A stretch of DNA of 64,000 nt from Puia sp. (GTDB taxonomy: Bacteria > Bacteroidota > Bacteroidia > Chitinophagales > Chitinophagaceae), in contig JARLGZ010000165.1 of assembly GCA_031292515.1 (NCBI GenBank), positions 1 to 64,000 of the forward strand, read 5' to 3'. The notes beneath the pieces are model-generated. The model ran no database searches and was not told the DNA's origin. It worked only from the letters and a program-made list of their open reading frames with translations. The translations under genes and the position numbers were made by a program. The stretch's first letter is position 1. Every line of letters begins with the position of its first letter. Positions 50,391 to 58,179 of this stretch are shown piece after piece.

Positions 50391-51545
50391 TTACCTATTG
50401 CCCGCCCTCAGGCTATCCGTCTCACTGGCGCGGGGTGTTTTGTCGGCGTGGATAAAGAGATCATCGCCTGTCGTATAGACCATATGCCCTGCGCTTTTCT
50501 GTCGATAGTTGCGAATCCGCGTGCGGACATTGCCGCGGATATTCATATAGAAGAGATTGATATCCCCGGGATGAAAGTTTTTTTCGCGGTACAGGAAGCC
50601 CCCCAGTACATGCAGATGATGGATCCATAACACCCCTTCATGGATCTGCGCATCCACGAGTCCATAACGGACTTTGTTAAAATTCTTTGTGTCCACTACG
50701 GACCCCAGGTTCAGTCTTCGCGGAGCGGATTCTTCCGTCATCGTCCAGGTCAGCGGATTGACGACATAGGAGGGCGGATTCTCTTTCTGTATGTATTCTG
50801 GCTCATAGCCTTCCAGGAAGGTACGCCAGCCTACAAAACAGCCCGTCTTTGTCGAATCCGTGCAAGGCGACAGCGAGGAGAAATAACTGCGGGGCAGCGA
50901 CATTCCAATAATATACGCGGCGACCAGTCTGTTCCGGAGTGGCCCCTCATCAAAGAATTCCTTAAGCAGGCGGAGAGCGTGCGTGGTACCCTGGCTGTGA
51001 GACGCGATGATGATGGGTCTGCCGTGGTTATAATGATCCAGATAATACCGGAAAGCGTTCCGGATATCGGTATACGCCAGGTCGAAAGCCTTTTGAGCAG
51101 CCAGGGTGTCGGCAGCAAAATAGGCACGCACATGAGCCTGCCGGTATCGCGGTGCAAATAGCCTGCATTCGTTAAAGGCGCTGGCCTGGAAAAGAATGGT
51201 GGTACTGTCAGTCTTCTCGTTGATCTTTTCATCATCGACATCCGCGTTCCAGCGATCATCCTGTGATGAGGTCAGGGTAGTGGGATGCAGAAAAAAGACA
51301 TCCACGCTCGTGTCTTTTAGTGTCTCGGCCTGTAACGGAAGGGGAACCTTATCGGAAGGATCTGTTTTATCCGGATTGGCGGCCCAATATTTCAAATTGC
51401 CGTAATCCGGCGCGACGGTATCCCGCGGGGCCCTTTCGGCAGAAACACGATAGGAATATGCCGGGGAACAGGATACGACAAAAAAAGAAGGAATAAAAAG
51501 CAGGGAGCTGTTGAAAAACAGTCGACCGGAGGTCTTATGTGCCAA
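50391..51545 (-). CDS. DUF3089 alpha/beta-hydrolase lipoprotein
   Basis: This 384-residue protein has an N-terminal signal segment with a lipobox (SFFVVSCSPAYSY), which makes it a likely lipoprotein. The DUF3089 domain is recognised from VDVFFLHPTTL, ECRLFAPRYRQAHVRAYF and PIIIASHSQGTTHALRLL, where ASHSQG takes the place of the GxSxG nucleophile elbow. LNLGSVVDTKNFNKVRYGLV is in the C-terminal part. The substrate is unknown. No ATG exists before the lipobox. TTG at 51545 is the best start. It overlaps no other gene and is divergent from the oxygenase at 51609. Confidence 0.85.
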   Translation of the reverse strand: MAHKTSGRLFFNSSLLFIPSFFVVSCSPAYSYRVSAERAPRDTVAPDYGNLKYWAANPDKTDPSDKVPLPLQAETLKDTSVDVFFLHPTTLTSSQDDRWNADVDDEKINEKTDSTTILFQASAFNECRLFAPRYRQAHVRAYFAADTLAAQKAFDLAYTDIRNAFRYYLDHYNHGRPIIIASHSQGTTHALRLLKEFFDEGPLRNRLVAAYIIGMSLPRSYFSSLSPCTDSTKTGCFVGWRTFLEGYEPEYIQKENPPSYVVNPLTWTMTEESAPRRLNLGSVVDTKNFNKVRYGLVDAQIHEGVLWIHHLHVLGGFLYREKNFHPGDINLFYMNIRGNVRTRIRNYRQKSAGHMVYTTGDDLFIHADKTPRASETDSLRAGNR

Positions 51546-51608
51546 ATTTTCTATTTTTACGGGGTAAATCTACTTACAAATTCCCTTCCTGTTTCTAAAA
51601 CAATTGTT

Positions 51609-52550
51609 ATGAATATTCCCGTGGTCACCCTTTCGGACTTCTCCGGAGAACCGGCAAAAAAGGCCGCTCTTGTAAAGGCGCTGGGCAAGGCTTTCGAAGA
51701 AACCGGTTTTGTAGCCGTAAGAGACCATGGGATACCCGACCCGCTTATTGCCGGCCTGTACACATATGTACAGTCTTTTTTTTCCCTGCCGCGGGAAAAA
51801 AAAGTACAGTATGAGATACCGGGACTGGCCGGTCAAAGAGGTTATACTTCCTTCGGAAAAGAACACGCAAAAGGCAGCACCGCTCCCGACCTTAAGGAAT
51901 TCTTTCAGTTCGGACAGACCGTTACCGATAGCGACCCCATCGCTTCGGAGTACCCGGAAAATATACAGGTCCGGGAAATACCTTCTTTTTCGCCCACTTT
52001 CCAGGCAGCTTACCGGGCCTTTGAAGATTCGGGAAGGATCCTGCTAAAGGCGATCGCCCTCTATCTGGGACTGGCCGAAGACTATTTCGAAGCCTTTGTA
52101 CACAACGGCAACTCGATCTTACGCGCCATACATTACCCGCCCATCACACAGGAGCCGAGTTCCGCGATACGCGCCGAACAACACGAAGACATCAACCTGA
52201 TCACCCTGTTGGTGGGCGCCTCCGCCGACGGCCTCCAGATCCTGACCAAACAGAATGAATGGGTATCCGTCACCTCTCTGCCCGAACAGATCGTCGTAAA
52301 CGTGGGCGACATGCTCCAGAGACTGACCAATAACAAATTGAAATCGACAACCCACCGCGTTGTAAACCCGCCCAGGGAGAAATGGGGCAGTTCCCGCTAT
52401 TCCATCCCATTCTTCCTCCACCCCAAAAGCAGCATGAGCCTGGCCTGCCTGGAAGACTGCATTGACCAGATCTACCCTAAGGCCTATGCGGACCTGACAG
52501 CCGGTGAATACCTCGACGAACGCCTTCGGGAAATCGGGTTGAAAAAATAG
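51609..52550 (+). CDS. 2-oxoglutarate/Fe(II) oxygenase, isopenicillin N synthase-like
   Basis: This 313-residue protein has the DIOX_N and 2OG-FeII_Oxy domains. DFSGEPAKKAALVKALGKAF and FVAVRDHGIPD are in the N-terminal part. The iron site is H-E-D in EQHEDINLITLL and the distal histidine in STTHRVVNPP; RYSIPFFLHP provides the R-x-S that binds 2-oxoglutarate. The family oxidises many small molecules, so the substrate is not known. ATG 51609 starts MNIPVVTLSDF; the earlier in-frame start (51537) lies in the promoter region. Confidence 0.9.
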   Translation: MNIPVVTLSDFSGEPAKKAALVKALGKAFEETGFVAVRDHGIPDPLIAGLYTYVQSFFSLPREKKVQYEIPGLAGQRGYTSFGKEHAKGSTAPDLKEFFQFGQTVTDSDPIASEYPENIQVREIPSFSPTFQAAYRAFEDSGRILLKAIALYLGLAEDYFEAFVHNGNSILRAIHYPPITQEPSSAIRAEQHEDINLITLLVGASADGLQILTKQNEWVSVTSLPEQIVVNVGDMLQRLTNNKLKSTTHRVVNPPREKWGSSRYSIPFFLHPKSSMSLACLEDCIDQIYPKAYADLTAGEYLDERLREIGLKK

Positions 52551-52747
52551 AACCTTTGTTTTTGGGTTAAGCCTGAAGCTTTTGTCATTTACGAAACGAC
52601 CGTTCATAGTCTTTTTTTGCCGTTTATCAAACGAAGAGGGAACTGTTTTTTGCCGGTGAATGCTTGTAAACGGCCTGCCAGGCTGGTTCCGAGGCTATTT
52701 TCATTACTTGTCTATGAAAAATAGCTCCTTTAAAATAGTACCTTGTG

Positions 52748-52778
52748 TTGCATAGTACTAAAAAAATACCTACTTTTG
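52748..52778 (+). promoter_or_regulatory. Promoter of the padR-pspC pair
   Basis: TTG at 52748-52750 and TACTTTTG at 52771-52778 are 20 bases apart, matching the Bacteroidota consensus. The start codon is about 95 bases downstream. The rest of the 321-base gap after the oxygenase gene shows no gene. Confidence 0.7.
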
Positions 52779-52871
52779 AATTGTCAAGCCGATTCAATAA
52801 CTACCGACTGGCCTGAAAAAGCCCACAAACAGGAAGAAACAAAGGCCGGTCGTGTTAAAAAAAAGAAACTC

Positions 52872-53228
52872 ATGAATATCGAAAACACCCAGAGCCAGAT
52901 GAGAAAGGGCATCCTGGAGTTTTGTATTCTCTCCATCATCAGACGCGGCGAAGCCTATCCCTCGGACATCGTGGAAGAAATGAAAGCAGCCAATCTGAAC
53001 ATCCTGGAAGGCACCCTGTACCCGCTGTTGACAAGATTGAAAAATGCTGACATGCTTGCCTACCGCTGGGTAGAAAGCAATTCCGGCCCTCCCCGTAAAT
53101 ATTTTTCCCTGACCCCGAAAGGAGAGGCTTTCTACGGGGAACTCGAAGCCACCTGGAACGAACTGGCCAACGCAGTAAACGCCCTGGCTGACAATAAAGG
53201 CAAAACCCGTGAAAACCCCAACCTCTAA
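52872..53228 (+). CDS. PadR-family transcriptional regulator
   Basis: This 118-residue protein has the PadR winged-helix fold: GILEFCILSIIRRGEAYPSD (helix 1 and start of helix 2), LEGTLYPLLTRLKNADMLAY (recognition helix), and PPRKYFSLTPKGEAFYGELE (wing). It probably controls itself and the neighbouring pspC gene 37 bases downstream, a common PadR-PspC arrangement in Bacteroidota. The start is ATG 52872 (MNIENTQSQMRKGI); the longer reading to 52743 covers the promoter. Confidence 0.92.
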   Translation: MNIENTQSQMRKGILEFCILSIIRRGEAYPSDIVEEMKAANLNILEGTLYPLLTRLKNADMLAYRWVESNSGPPRKYFSLTPKGEAFYGELEATWNELANAVNALADNKGKTRENPNL

Positions 53229-53265
53229 TCGTTAACCTACACTTCAACCTACAAATACAGTTACA

Positions 53266-55536
53266 ATGAAAAAGATCATCAACATAAACTTTCATGGCAG
53301 GGTGGTGCCGATCGAGGAATCTGCCCATGAATTGCTGCAACAATACGTGGATAGTCTCCGCAGGTATTTTGCCAATGAAGAAGGTCGTGATGAGATCATT
53401 AATGATATCGAGAACCGCTTCGCCGAACTCTTCTCGGAACTCCTTAAAAAAGGTTCGACCTGTATCACAGACGCGGACGTGAACAGCATCATCGCCAGCA
53501 TGGGGCGGCCCGAAGACTTCGAACAGGATGATATTTCATCCGGTTCTGCATCCTCAACGGGTTCGGCCGGTCCAAACCCGGGAACTTCCAACACCGGTCA
53601 GGCTGCCGGCTCGCGGCAACCGGGCTATGATCAGCAAAAGTCGGGGCCTTTCGCCAGTGAAGAACCCCGGCGCCTGTACCGTTCGGAAAACGACAAAATG
53701 CTGGGAGGCGTCTGCGGTGGTCTGGCAAACTATCTGCGCCTGGATCCATCCGTCGTTCGCATCCTTTTTGTAATCTTCAGTTTCGTCTTTGGCATAGGCT
53801 TTCCCCTCTATTTTATCCTTTGGATCGTTCTGCCCAAGAAGTCGCTGGCCGACAATGTCCGCAAACGCCTCTATCGCAATCCCGACGATCGGGTAATTGC
53901 CGGTGTCGCCAGCGGGCTGGCCTCTTACTTTCATATTGAAGTATGGATACCCCGGCTGATCTTCGCATTGCCGCTGATTCTAAGCCTGATCACCTCCGTC
54001 TTCCGCCACGCCTGGTTTGATTTCGACCGGGGCCCCTTATTCGTCACCGGCGGTTTCGGCATGACCCTGTTCATAACCTATATCGTCCTTTGGATCGTAC
54101 TGCCTGAAGCCATAACAGCATCGGAGAAACTGGAAATGCGCGGAGAAAAAGTAGACCTCGAGTCCATCAAGAATACCATCAAAAGCGATCTTGAAGGTTT
54201 TAAAAATAAGGCCCGCGACATGGGCGATGAAGTGAAGGAACGGTTTCAGCAGGCAGGGCAGGATCTGAAACAGGCGGGCTCGCAGTTCGCCAACACGGCA
54301 GGCCCGGTCGTCCGCAACCGGTCCAATGGGCTGGGTCATGCCATCGGGATCATCTTCAAGGCATTCTTTCTATTCATAGGGGGAATCATCGCCCTGGCCA
54401 TGATATCGGTACTGGCAGTACTGCTTTTCAACGGGGCAACCGTATTCCCCTTTAAGTACTACATTCTCTCCGGTTTCTGGCAGAATTTTATGGCGCTCGC
54501 CAGCCTGGTTCTCTTCATGGGGGTTCCGATTATCGCCCTCGTCCTTTGGCTGATCCGTCGTATGATGGGCGTCCGCTCACGGAATAACTACCTGGGATAT
54601 ACGCTGGGAAGTCTCTGGGTAATCGGCCTGATCTGCCTGATCACCTTGTTGGGGATGGTGTTTAACAACTTCCGCTCCAGAGCCGGTATCGAAGACACCA
54701 TCAGCCTCTCCCCTTCGACGCCGGACAAAATGCTCGTGAGGATCAACGAGGGAAGGGTGCACTATTATGACAACGACTGGTTCGGCATCGACTGGGATAA
54801 TAACAAGGCCCCTTTTTATAACCTCACCGAGGACACCGTCATGATGAACACGGTACGGGTAAGGCTGATAAAAAGCCAGGACGGAGAGTTCCATATGCAG
54901 AGGGTGAAATTCAGCAGGGGCAACAACCCCGCGATCGCTAAGACGGTTGCTTCGGAGATCCAATTCGATATCCGGCAGCAGGACAGCAACCTCTATCTGC
55001 CCCAGGGGTTCGTCATCACAAAAGAAGAAAAATTCCGCAACCAGCAGGTGTTGGTGAATATAGCCATCCCGGTCGGCAAAAAGATCTGGGTTAGCGGAGA
55101 TATCGACAACTACCATTGGTTTAATATCAAGATGAATAATCGCAACGACTTCTTTGACGAGGGGATCCGCATGGACGATAACAACGACTGGGATAACAGC
55201 TACTCCTACGACACGAATACGGAATACGTCATGACCGAAAACGGTCTGAAAAGGACACATCCGCGTAAACATGCTGACGGCGACGACAACGATGATGACA
55301 ATGACAAAAGCCCGGCCACAAAGGATGAAAACCCGGCGTCAAAAGACAAGACGCCCGAAACAGGAGGCAGCTACCGCTATAAAAAGAATACCGATTCCGT
55401 AAAACCCGCAAAACCCGGTAAAACCACAAACGTCAACAAAAACACTGACACCATAAACATAAAAAAAATCTCGAAGCTGGAAACTCCCGAAAAGGACGCT
55501 CCCCCTTCCTATCTTTTATCAGCACTATTTCTATAG
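53266..55536 (+). CDS. PspC-domain membrane protein
   Basis: This 756-residue protein has an N-terminal domain (about 1-95) starting MKKIININFHGRVVPIEESA, two PspC domains (KMLGGVCGGLANYLRLDPS and RVIAGVASGLASYFHIEVW, about 140-290), a helical linker with FKNKARDMGDEVKERF, further membrane helices (about 365-470), and a long C-terminal part with TSPATKDENP-type low-complexity sequence. PspC proteins are part of envelope-stress responses. A PadR repressor gene precedes it by 37 bases. The tail is rich in Lys, Asp and Thr and probably disordered. Confidence 0.9.
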   Translation: MKKIININFHGRVVPIEESAHELLQQYVDSLRRYFANEEGRDEIINDIENRFAELFSELLKKGSTCITDADVNSIIASMGRPEDFEQDDISSGSASSTGSAGPNPGTSNTGQAAGSRQPGYDQQKSGPFASEEPRRLYRSENDKMLGGVCGGLANYLRLDPSVVRILFVIFSFVFGIGFPLYFILWIVLPKKSLADNVRKRLYRNPDDRVIAGVASGLASYFHIEVWIPRLIFALPLILSLITSVFRHAWFDFDRGPLFVTGGFGMTLFITYIVLWIVLPEAITASEKLEMRGEKVDLESIKNTIKSDLEGFKNKARDMGDEVKERFQQAGQDLKQAGSQFANTAGPVVRNRSNGLGHAIGIIFKAFFLFIGGIIALAMISVLAVLLFNGATVFPFKYYILSGFWQNFMALASLVLFMGVPIIALVLWLIRRMMGVRSRNNYLGYTLGSLWVIGLICLITLLGMVFNNFRSRAGIEDTISLSPSTPDKMLVRINEGRVHYYDNDWFGIDWDNNKAPFYNLTEDTVMMNTVRVRLIKSQDGEFHMQRVKFSRGNNPAIAKTVASEIQFDIRQQDSNLYLPQGFVITKEEKFRNQQVLVNIAIPVGKKIWVSGDIDNYHWFNIKMNNRNDFFDEGIRMDDNNDWDNSYSYDTNTEYVMTENGLKRTHPRKHADGDDNDDDNDKSPATKDENPASKDKTPETGGSYRYKKNTDSVKPAKPGKTTNVNKNTDTINIKKISKLETPEKDAPPSYLLSALFL

Positions 55537-55555
55537 TCGGTTGAAGTTGGAACAC

Positions 55556-55587
55556 AAGCCCTCTCGCCTTCTGGCAGGGGGCTTTAT
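55556..55587 (+). terminator. Terminator after the pspC gene
   Basis: AAGCCCTCT pairs with AGGGGGCTT (one wobble), with an inner GCC/GGC pair group around TTCT, followed by TTT. It lies 20 bases after the stop. Confidence 0.6.
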
Positions 55588-55618
55588 CGTGGCCCCTCTA
55601 TCCCGTTCTGAACTCTTC

Positions 55619-55652
55619 ACCCCACTCACTACTCACTACTGACTACTGACTA
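55619..55652. repeat. 7-mer (GTGAGTA-type) repeat before the gcvT promoter
   Basis: CCCACTCACTACTCACTACT and two ACTGACT units form the C-rich orientation relative to both neighbouring plus-strand genes, unlike the other copies. It directly precedes the -33 box of gcvT. Confidence 0.75.
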
Positions 55653-55653
55653 A

Positions 55654-55685
55654 TTTGGTCACCTTACAAGCAAACTTTATTTTTG
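55654..55685 (+). promoter_or_regulatory. Promoter of gcvT
   Basis: TTTG at 55654-55657 and TATTTTTG at 55678-55685 are exact consensus boxes 20 bases apart. ATG follows 25 bases later. Confidence 0.8.
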
Positions 55686-55710
55686 CCCCTCAAAACCAAC
55701 CCATCCCGGC

Positions 55711-56796
55711 ATGAAGAATACCCCTTTCACACAGAAGCATATTGCATTGGGCGCTAAAATGGCGGAGTTTGCGGGCTATAACATGCCCATCAGCTATAGC
55801 GGCATCAACGACGAACACCAGGCCGTACGGACCAACGCGGGAGTTTTCGATGTCAGCCATATGGGTGAATTTATCGTGAAAGGGCCGCATGCACTGGAGC
55901 TGATCCAACGGGTAACGACAAATGATGCCTCCAAACTGACGGCAGGCAAGGCCCAATACAGTGCGCTGACAAATGAGAAGGGAGGCATCGTGGATGACCT
56001 GATCGTATACTGCCTGGAAGAGAACAAGGTCTATATGCTGGTCGTCAACGCATCCAATATCGAAAAGGACTGGAACTGGATCTCGAAACATAATACCGGG
56101 AATGCCGAAATGCATAATATCTCCGATAAGACCTGTCTGCTGGCTATACAAGGGCCCAATGCCACAAAAATACTGCAGCCGCTGACCGAAATCGATATCC
56201 TCAACCTCACCTATTATACCTTCGTAAAAGGCCGTTTCGCAGGGGTGGACAATGTCGTCATCAGCGCAACCGGTTATACCGGCTCGGGGGGAATAGAGAT
56301 TTACTTCGAAGACCGGGATGGCGCCGCCGACATCATCTGGAACAAGATATTTGAAGCCGGAAGCCCCCTGGGATTAAAGCCGATCGGGCTGGGCGCAAGA
56401 GATACGCTGCGCCTGGAAATGGGGTACTGCCTGTATAGAAACGACATAGACGATACGAGTACGCCCCTGGAAGCCGGATTGGGCTGGATCACAAAATTCA
56501 GCAAAGACTTTACCGCCCGCGGGATCCTCGAAACCCAGAAGAGAGAGGGCCTCCGGAGGAAGCTGGTAGGCTTTGAAATGATCGAAAAAGGGATTCCCCG
56601 CCACGACTATGAAATAAAGGATTTCTCCGGGACGACGATCGGGAAGGTGACCTCCGGCACACAGTCTCCCAGCCTGGGAAAAGCGATCGGCCTCGGCTAT
56701 GTATCCATCGCATTCGCCAATATCGACTCCAGCATCTATATAAAGATCCGCGATAAATTGCTCCAGGCAAGGGTCGTGAAACTCCCTTTTAATTGA
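55711..56796 (+). CDS. gcvT: Glycine cleavage system aminomethyltransferase (T-protein)
   Basis: This 361-residue protein transfers the methylene group from the aminomethyl-lipoyl H-protein to tetrahydrofolate. Visible signatures are [16 protein letters not shown] near the start, [56 protein letters not shown] and [16 protein letters not shown]. The normal family length is kept. H-, P- and L-protein genes are not beside it. Promoter boxes are strong. The gene is followed by an SRPBCC protein 64 bases later. Confidence 0.96.
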   Translation: MKNTPFTQKHIALGAKMAEFAGYNMPISYSGINDEHQAVRTNAGVFDVSHMGEFIVKGPHALELIQRVTTNDASKLTAGKAQYSALTNEKGGIVDDLIVYCLEENKVYMLVVNASNIEKDWNWISKHNTGNAEMHNISDKTCLLAIQGPNATKILQPLTEIDILNLTYYTFVKGRFAGVDNVVISATGYTGSGGIEIYFEDRDGAADIIWNKIFEAGSPLGLKPIGLGARDTLRLEMGYCLYRNDIDDTSTPLEAGLGWITKFSKDFTARGILETQKREGLRRKLVGFEMIEKGIPRHDYEIKDFSGTTIGKVTSGTQSPSLGKAIGLGYVSIAFANIDSSIYIKIRDKLLQARVVKLPFN

Positions 56797-56860
56797 TGTT
56801 TTTGAATGGTCTTTTAGTGGATGTTCAATTAATGGCCCATTTTTTGCGCGTTTCCGACGC

Positions 56861-57337
56861 ATGCCAACCATCCATTTAACGACCTTCATTGCTGCCCCCG
56901 CCGATCGTATATTCGATCTCTCCCGGAGTATCGAGCTGCATAAAAAATCGATGACGCATACCGACGAACAGGCCATCGCCGGAACGACCAGCGGCTTGAT
57001 CGGTCTGGACGAAACCGTAACCTGGAAGGCAAAACACCTTTACAAGACACGGATTCTGAAATCGAAGATCACGGCCATGAACCGCCCCGTCTCTTTTACC
57101 GATGAGATGGTGGATGGTGATTTTAAAATGCTGCGGCATGAACACCATTTTAAGACCATAGAAAACGGGACCCTGCTGATCGACCTCTTCAGCTTTGAAG
57201 CTCCCTATGGCGCGATCGGAAAGCTGGCGGGTAGACTGTTCCTTACAAACTATATGAGATCTCTCCTCGAAAAGAGAAACCATATGATCAAAGAATACGC
57301 GGAATCCGATAAATGGAAGTTCGTTTTAACCCGGTAA
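56861..57337 (+). CDS. SRPBCC-superfamily ligand-binding protein
   Basis: This 158-residue protein has the START/SRPBCC fold: IHLTTFIAAPADRIFDLSRS, then GLIGLDETVTWKAKHLY, FTDEMVDGDFKMLRHEHHF and FSFEAPYGAIGKLAGRLFL. Such proteins bind hydrophobic ligands or act as cyclases, so no specific role can be given. The start ATG 56861 fits the fold. It follows gcvT at 64 bases and precedes comB at 40 bases, but comB has its own promoter box. Confidence 0.8.
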   Translation: MPTIHLTTFIAAPADRIFDLSRSIELHKKSMTHTDEQAIAGTTSGLIGLDETVTWKAKHLYKTRILKSKITAMNRPVSFTDEMVDGDFKMLRHEHHFKTIENGTLLIDLFSFEAPYGAIGKLAGRLFLTNYMRSLLEKRNHMIKEYAESDKWKFVLTR

Positions 57338-57353
57338 AAAAGAAATTCTTGCC

Positions 57354-57361
57354 TACATTTG
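57354..57361 (+). promoter_or_regulatory. -7 box of comB
   Basis: TACATTTG matches TAnnTTTG, 16 bases before ATG 57378. A good -33 box is not visible. Confidence 0.55.
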
Positions 57362-57377
57362 CGGTTTAGTAGTCGCT

Positions 57378-58112
57378 ATGAATCATTCCAAACCGAGTTT
57401 ACATACATCCCTATCTCCCGCTTTATTACATTTATATGATGTCAGCAATGCCGTCGTCGTCATCATCGACGTTCTCCGTGCAACTTCTACCATTGCCACG
57501 GCCTTGTATAACGGCGCAAAATGCGTCATCCCCGTAGACAGCGTGGCCAAATGCATCGAGATCGGTAAACAGATCGACGGCATCACCGCCGGTGAAAGGG
57601 ACGGCCATATAGCCGAAGGGCTCGAATATGGCAATTCGCCCTTTGAATATCCGCCGGCATTCGTCGGAGGCAGGACCCTGGTCCTCACCACCACCAACGG
57701 CACCCGGTTGCTTCATATGGCGCTGGACCGGGGCGCCGGCCAGGTCATTACGGGATCTTTTCCAAACCTGAGCGCCGTTTGCGACTACCTGTCATCCTGT
57801 AAGCAACCCGTGATCCTTGGCTGCGCAGCCTGGAAAGACCGGGTCAATATAGAAGATCTCCTGTTTGCCGGCGCGGTTATCGAACGGGTCAGGGAGCATT
57901 TTTATATCAACTGTGATTCATCCTCGATCGCCTCGACCCTCTACCGGGATGCACAAAACGATCTTTACGGGTTTATGGAGGAGAAAAAAGCATCTCATTA
58001 CCTCCGCCTGAGCGGCTACGGCCTCGAAAAAGACATCCGCTACTGCCTGAGCCCCGATACCGCCAATGTGTTGCCGTTCTATGACAACGGGAAACTGACG
58101 ATCCATCGGTAG
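57378..58112 (+). CDS. comB: 2-phosphosulfolactate phosphatase-family protein (ComB)
   Basis: This 244-residue protein matches ComB. VVVIIDVLRATSTIATAL near the N-terminus carries the metal-binding aspartate, followed by ITAGERDGHIAEGLEYGNSP, VLTTTNGTRLLHMA and LGCAAWKDRVNIEDLLFAGA. In methanogens the enzyme makes sulfolactate for coenzyme M. In bacteria it occurs without a coenzyme M route, where sulfolactate or another phosphoester is the likely substrate; sulfonolipids are known in this phylum, but a link is only inference. No phosphosulfolactate synthase (ComA) is visible nearby. Confidence 0.9.
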   Translation: MNHSKPSLHTSLSPALLHLYDVSNAVVVIIDVLRATSTIATALYNGAKCVIPVDSVAKCIEIGKQIDGITAGERDGHIAEGLEYGNSPFEYPPAFVGGRTLVLTTTNGTRLLHMALDRGAGQVITGSFPNLSAVCDYLSSCKQPVILGCAAWKDRVNIEDLLFAGAVIERVREHFYINCDSSSIASTLYRDAQNDLYGFMEEKKASHYLRLSGYGLEKDIRYCLSPDTANVLPFYDNGKLTIHR

Positions 58113-58152
58113 ACAGTTCCCTATTTCGTAAATGGAGTACGCCATTATCCGC

Positions 58153-58160
58153 TATTTTTG
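58153..58160 (+). promoter_or_regulatory. -7 box of feoB
   Basis: TATTTTTG matches TAnnTTTG. It lies downstream of the ATG at 58132 and 19 bases before the TTG at 58180, which decides the start of feoB. Confidence 0.6.
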
Positions 58161-58179
58161 CGGATTCGGATTATTCGAT

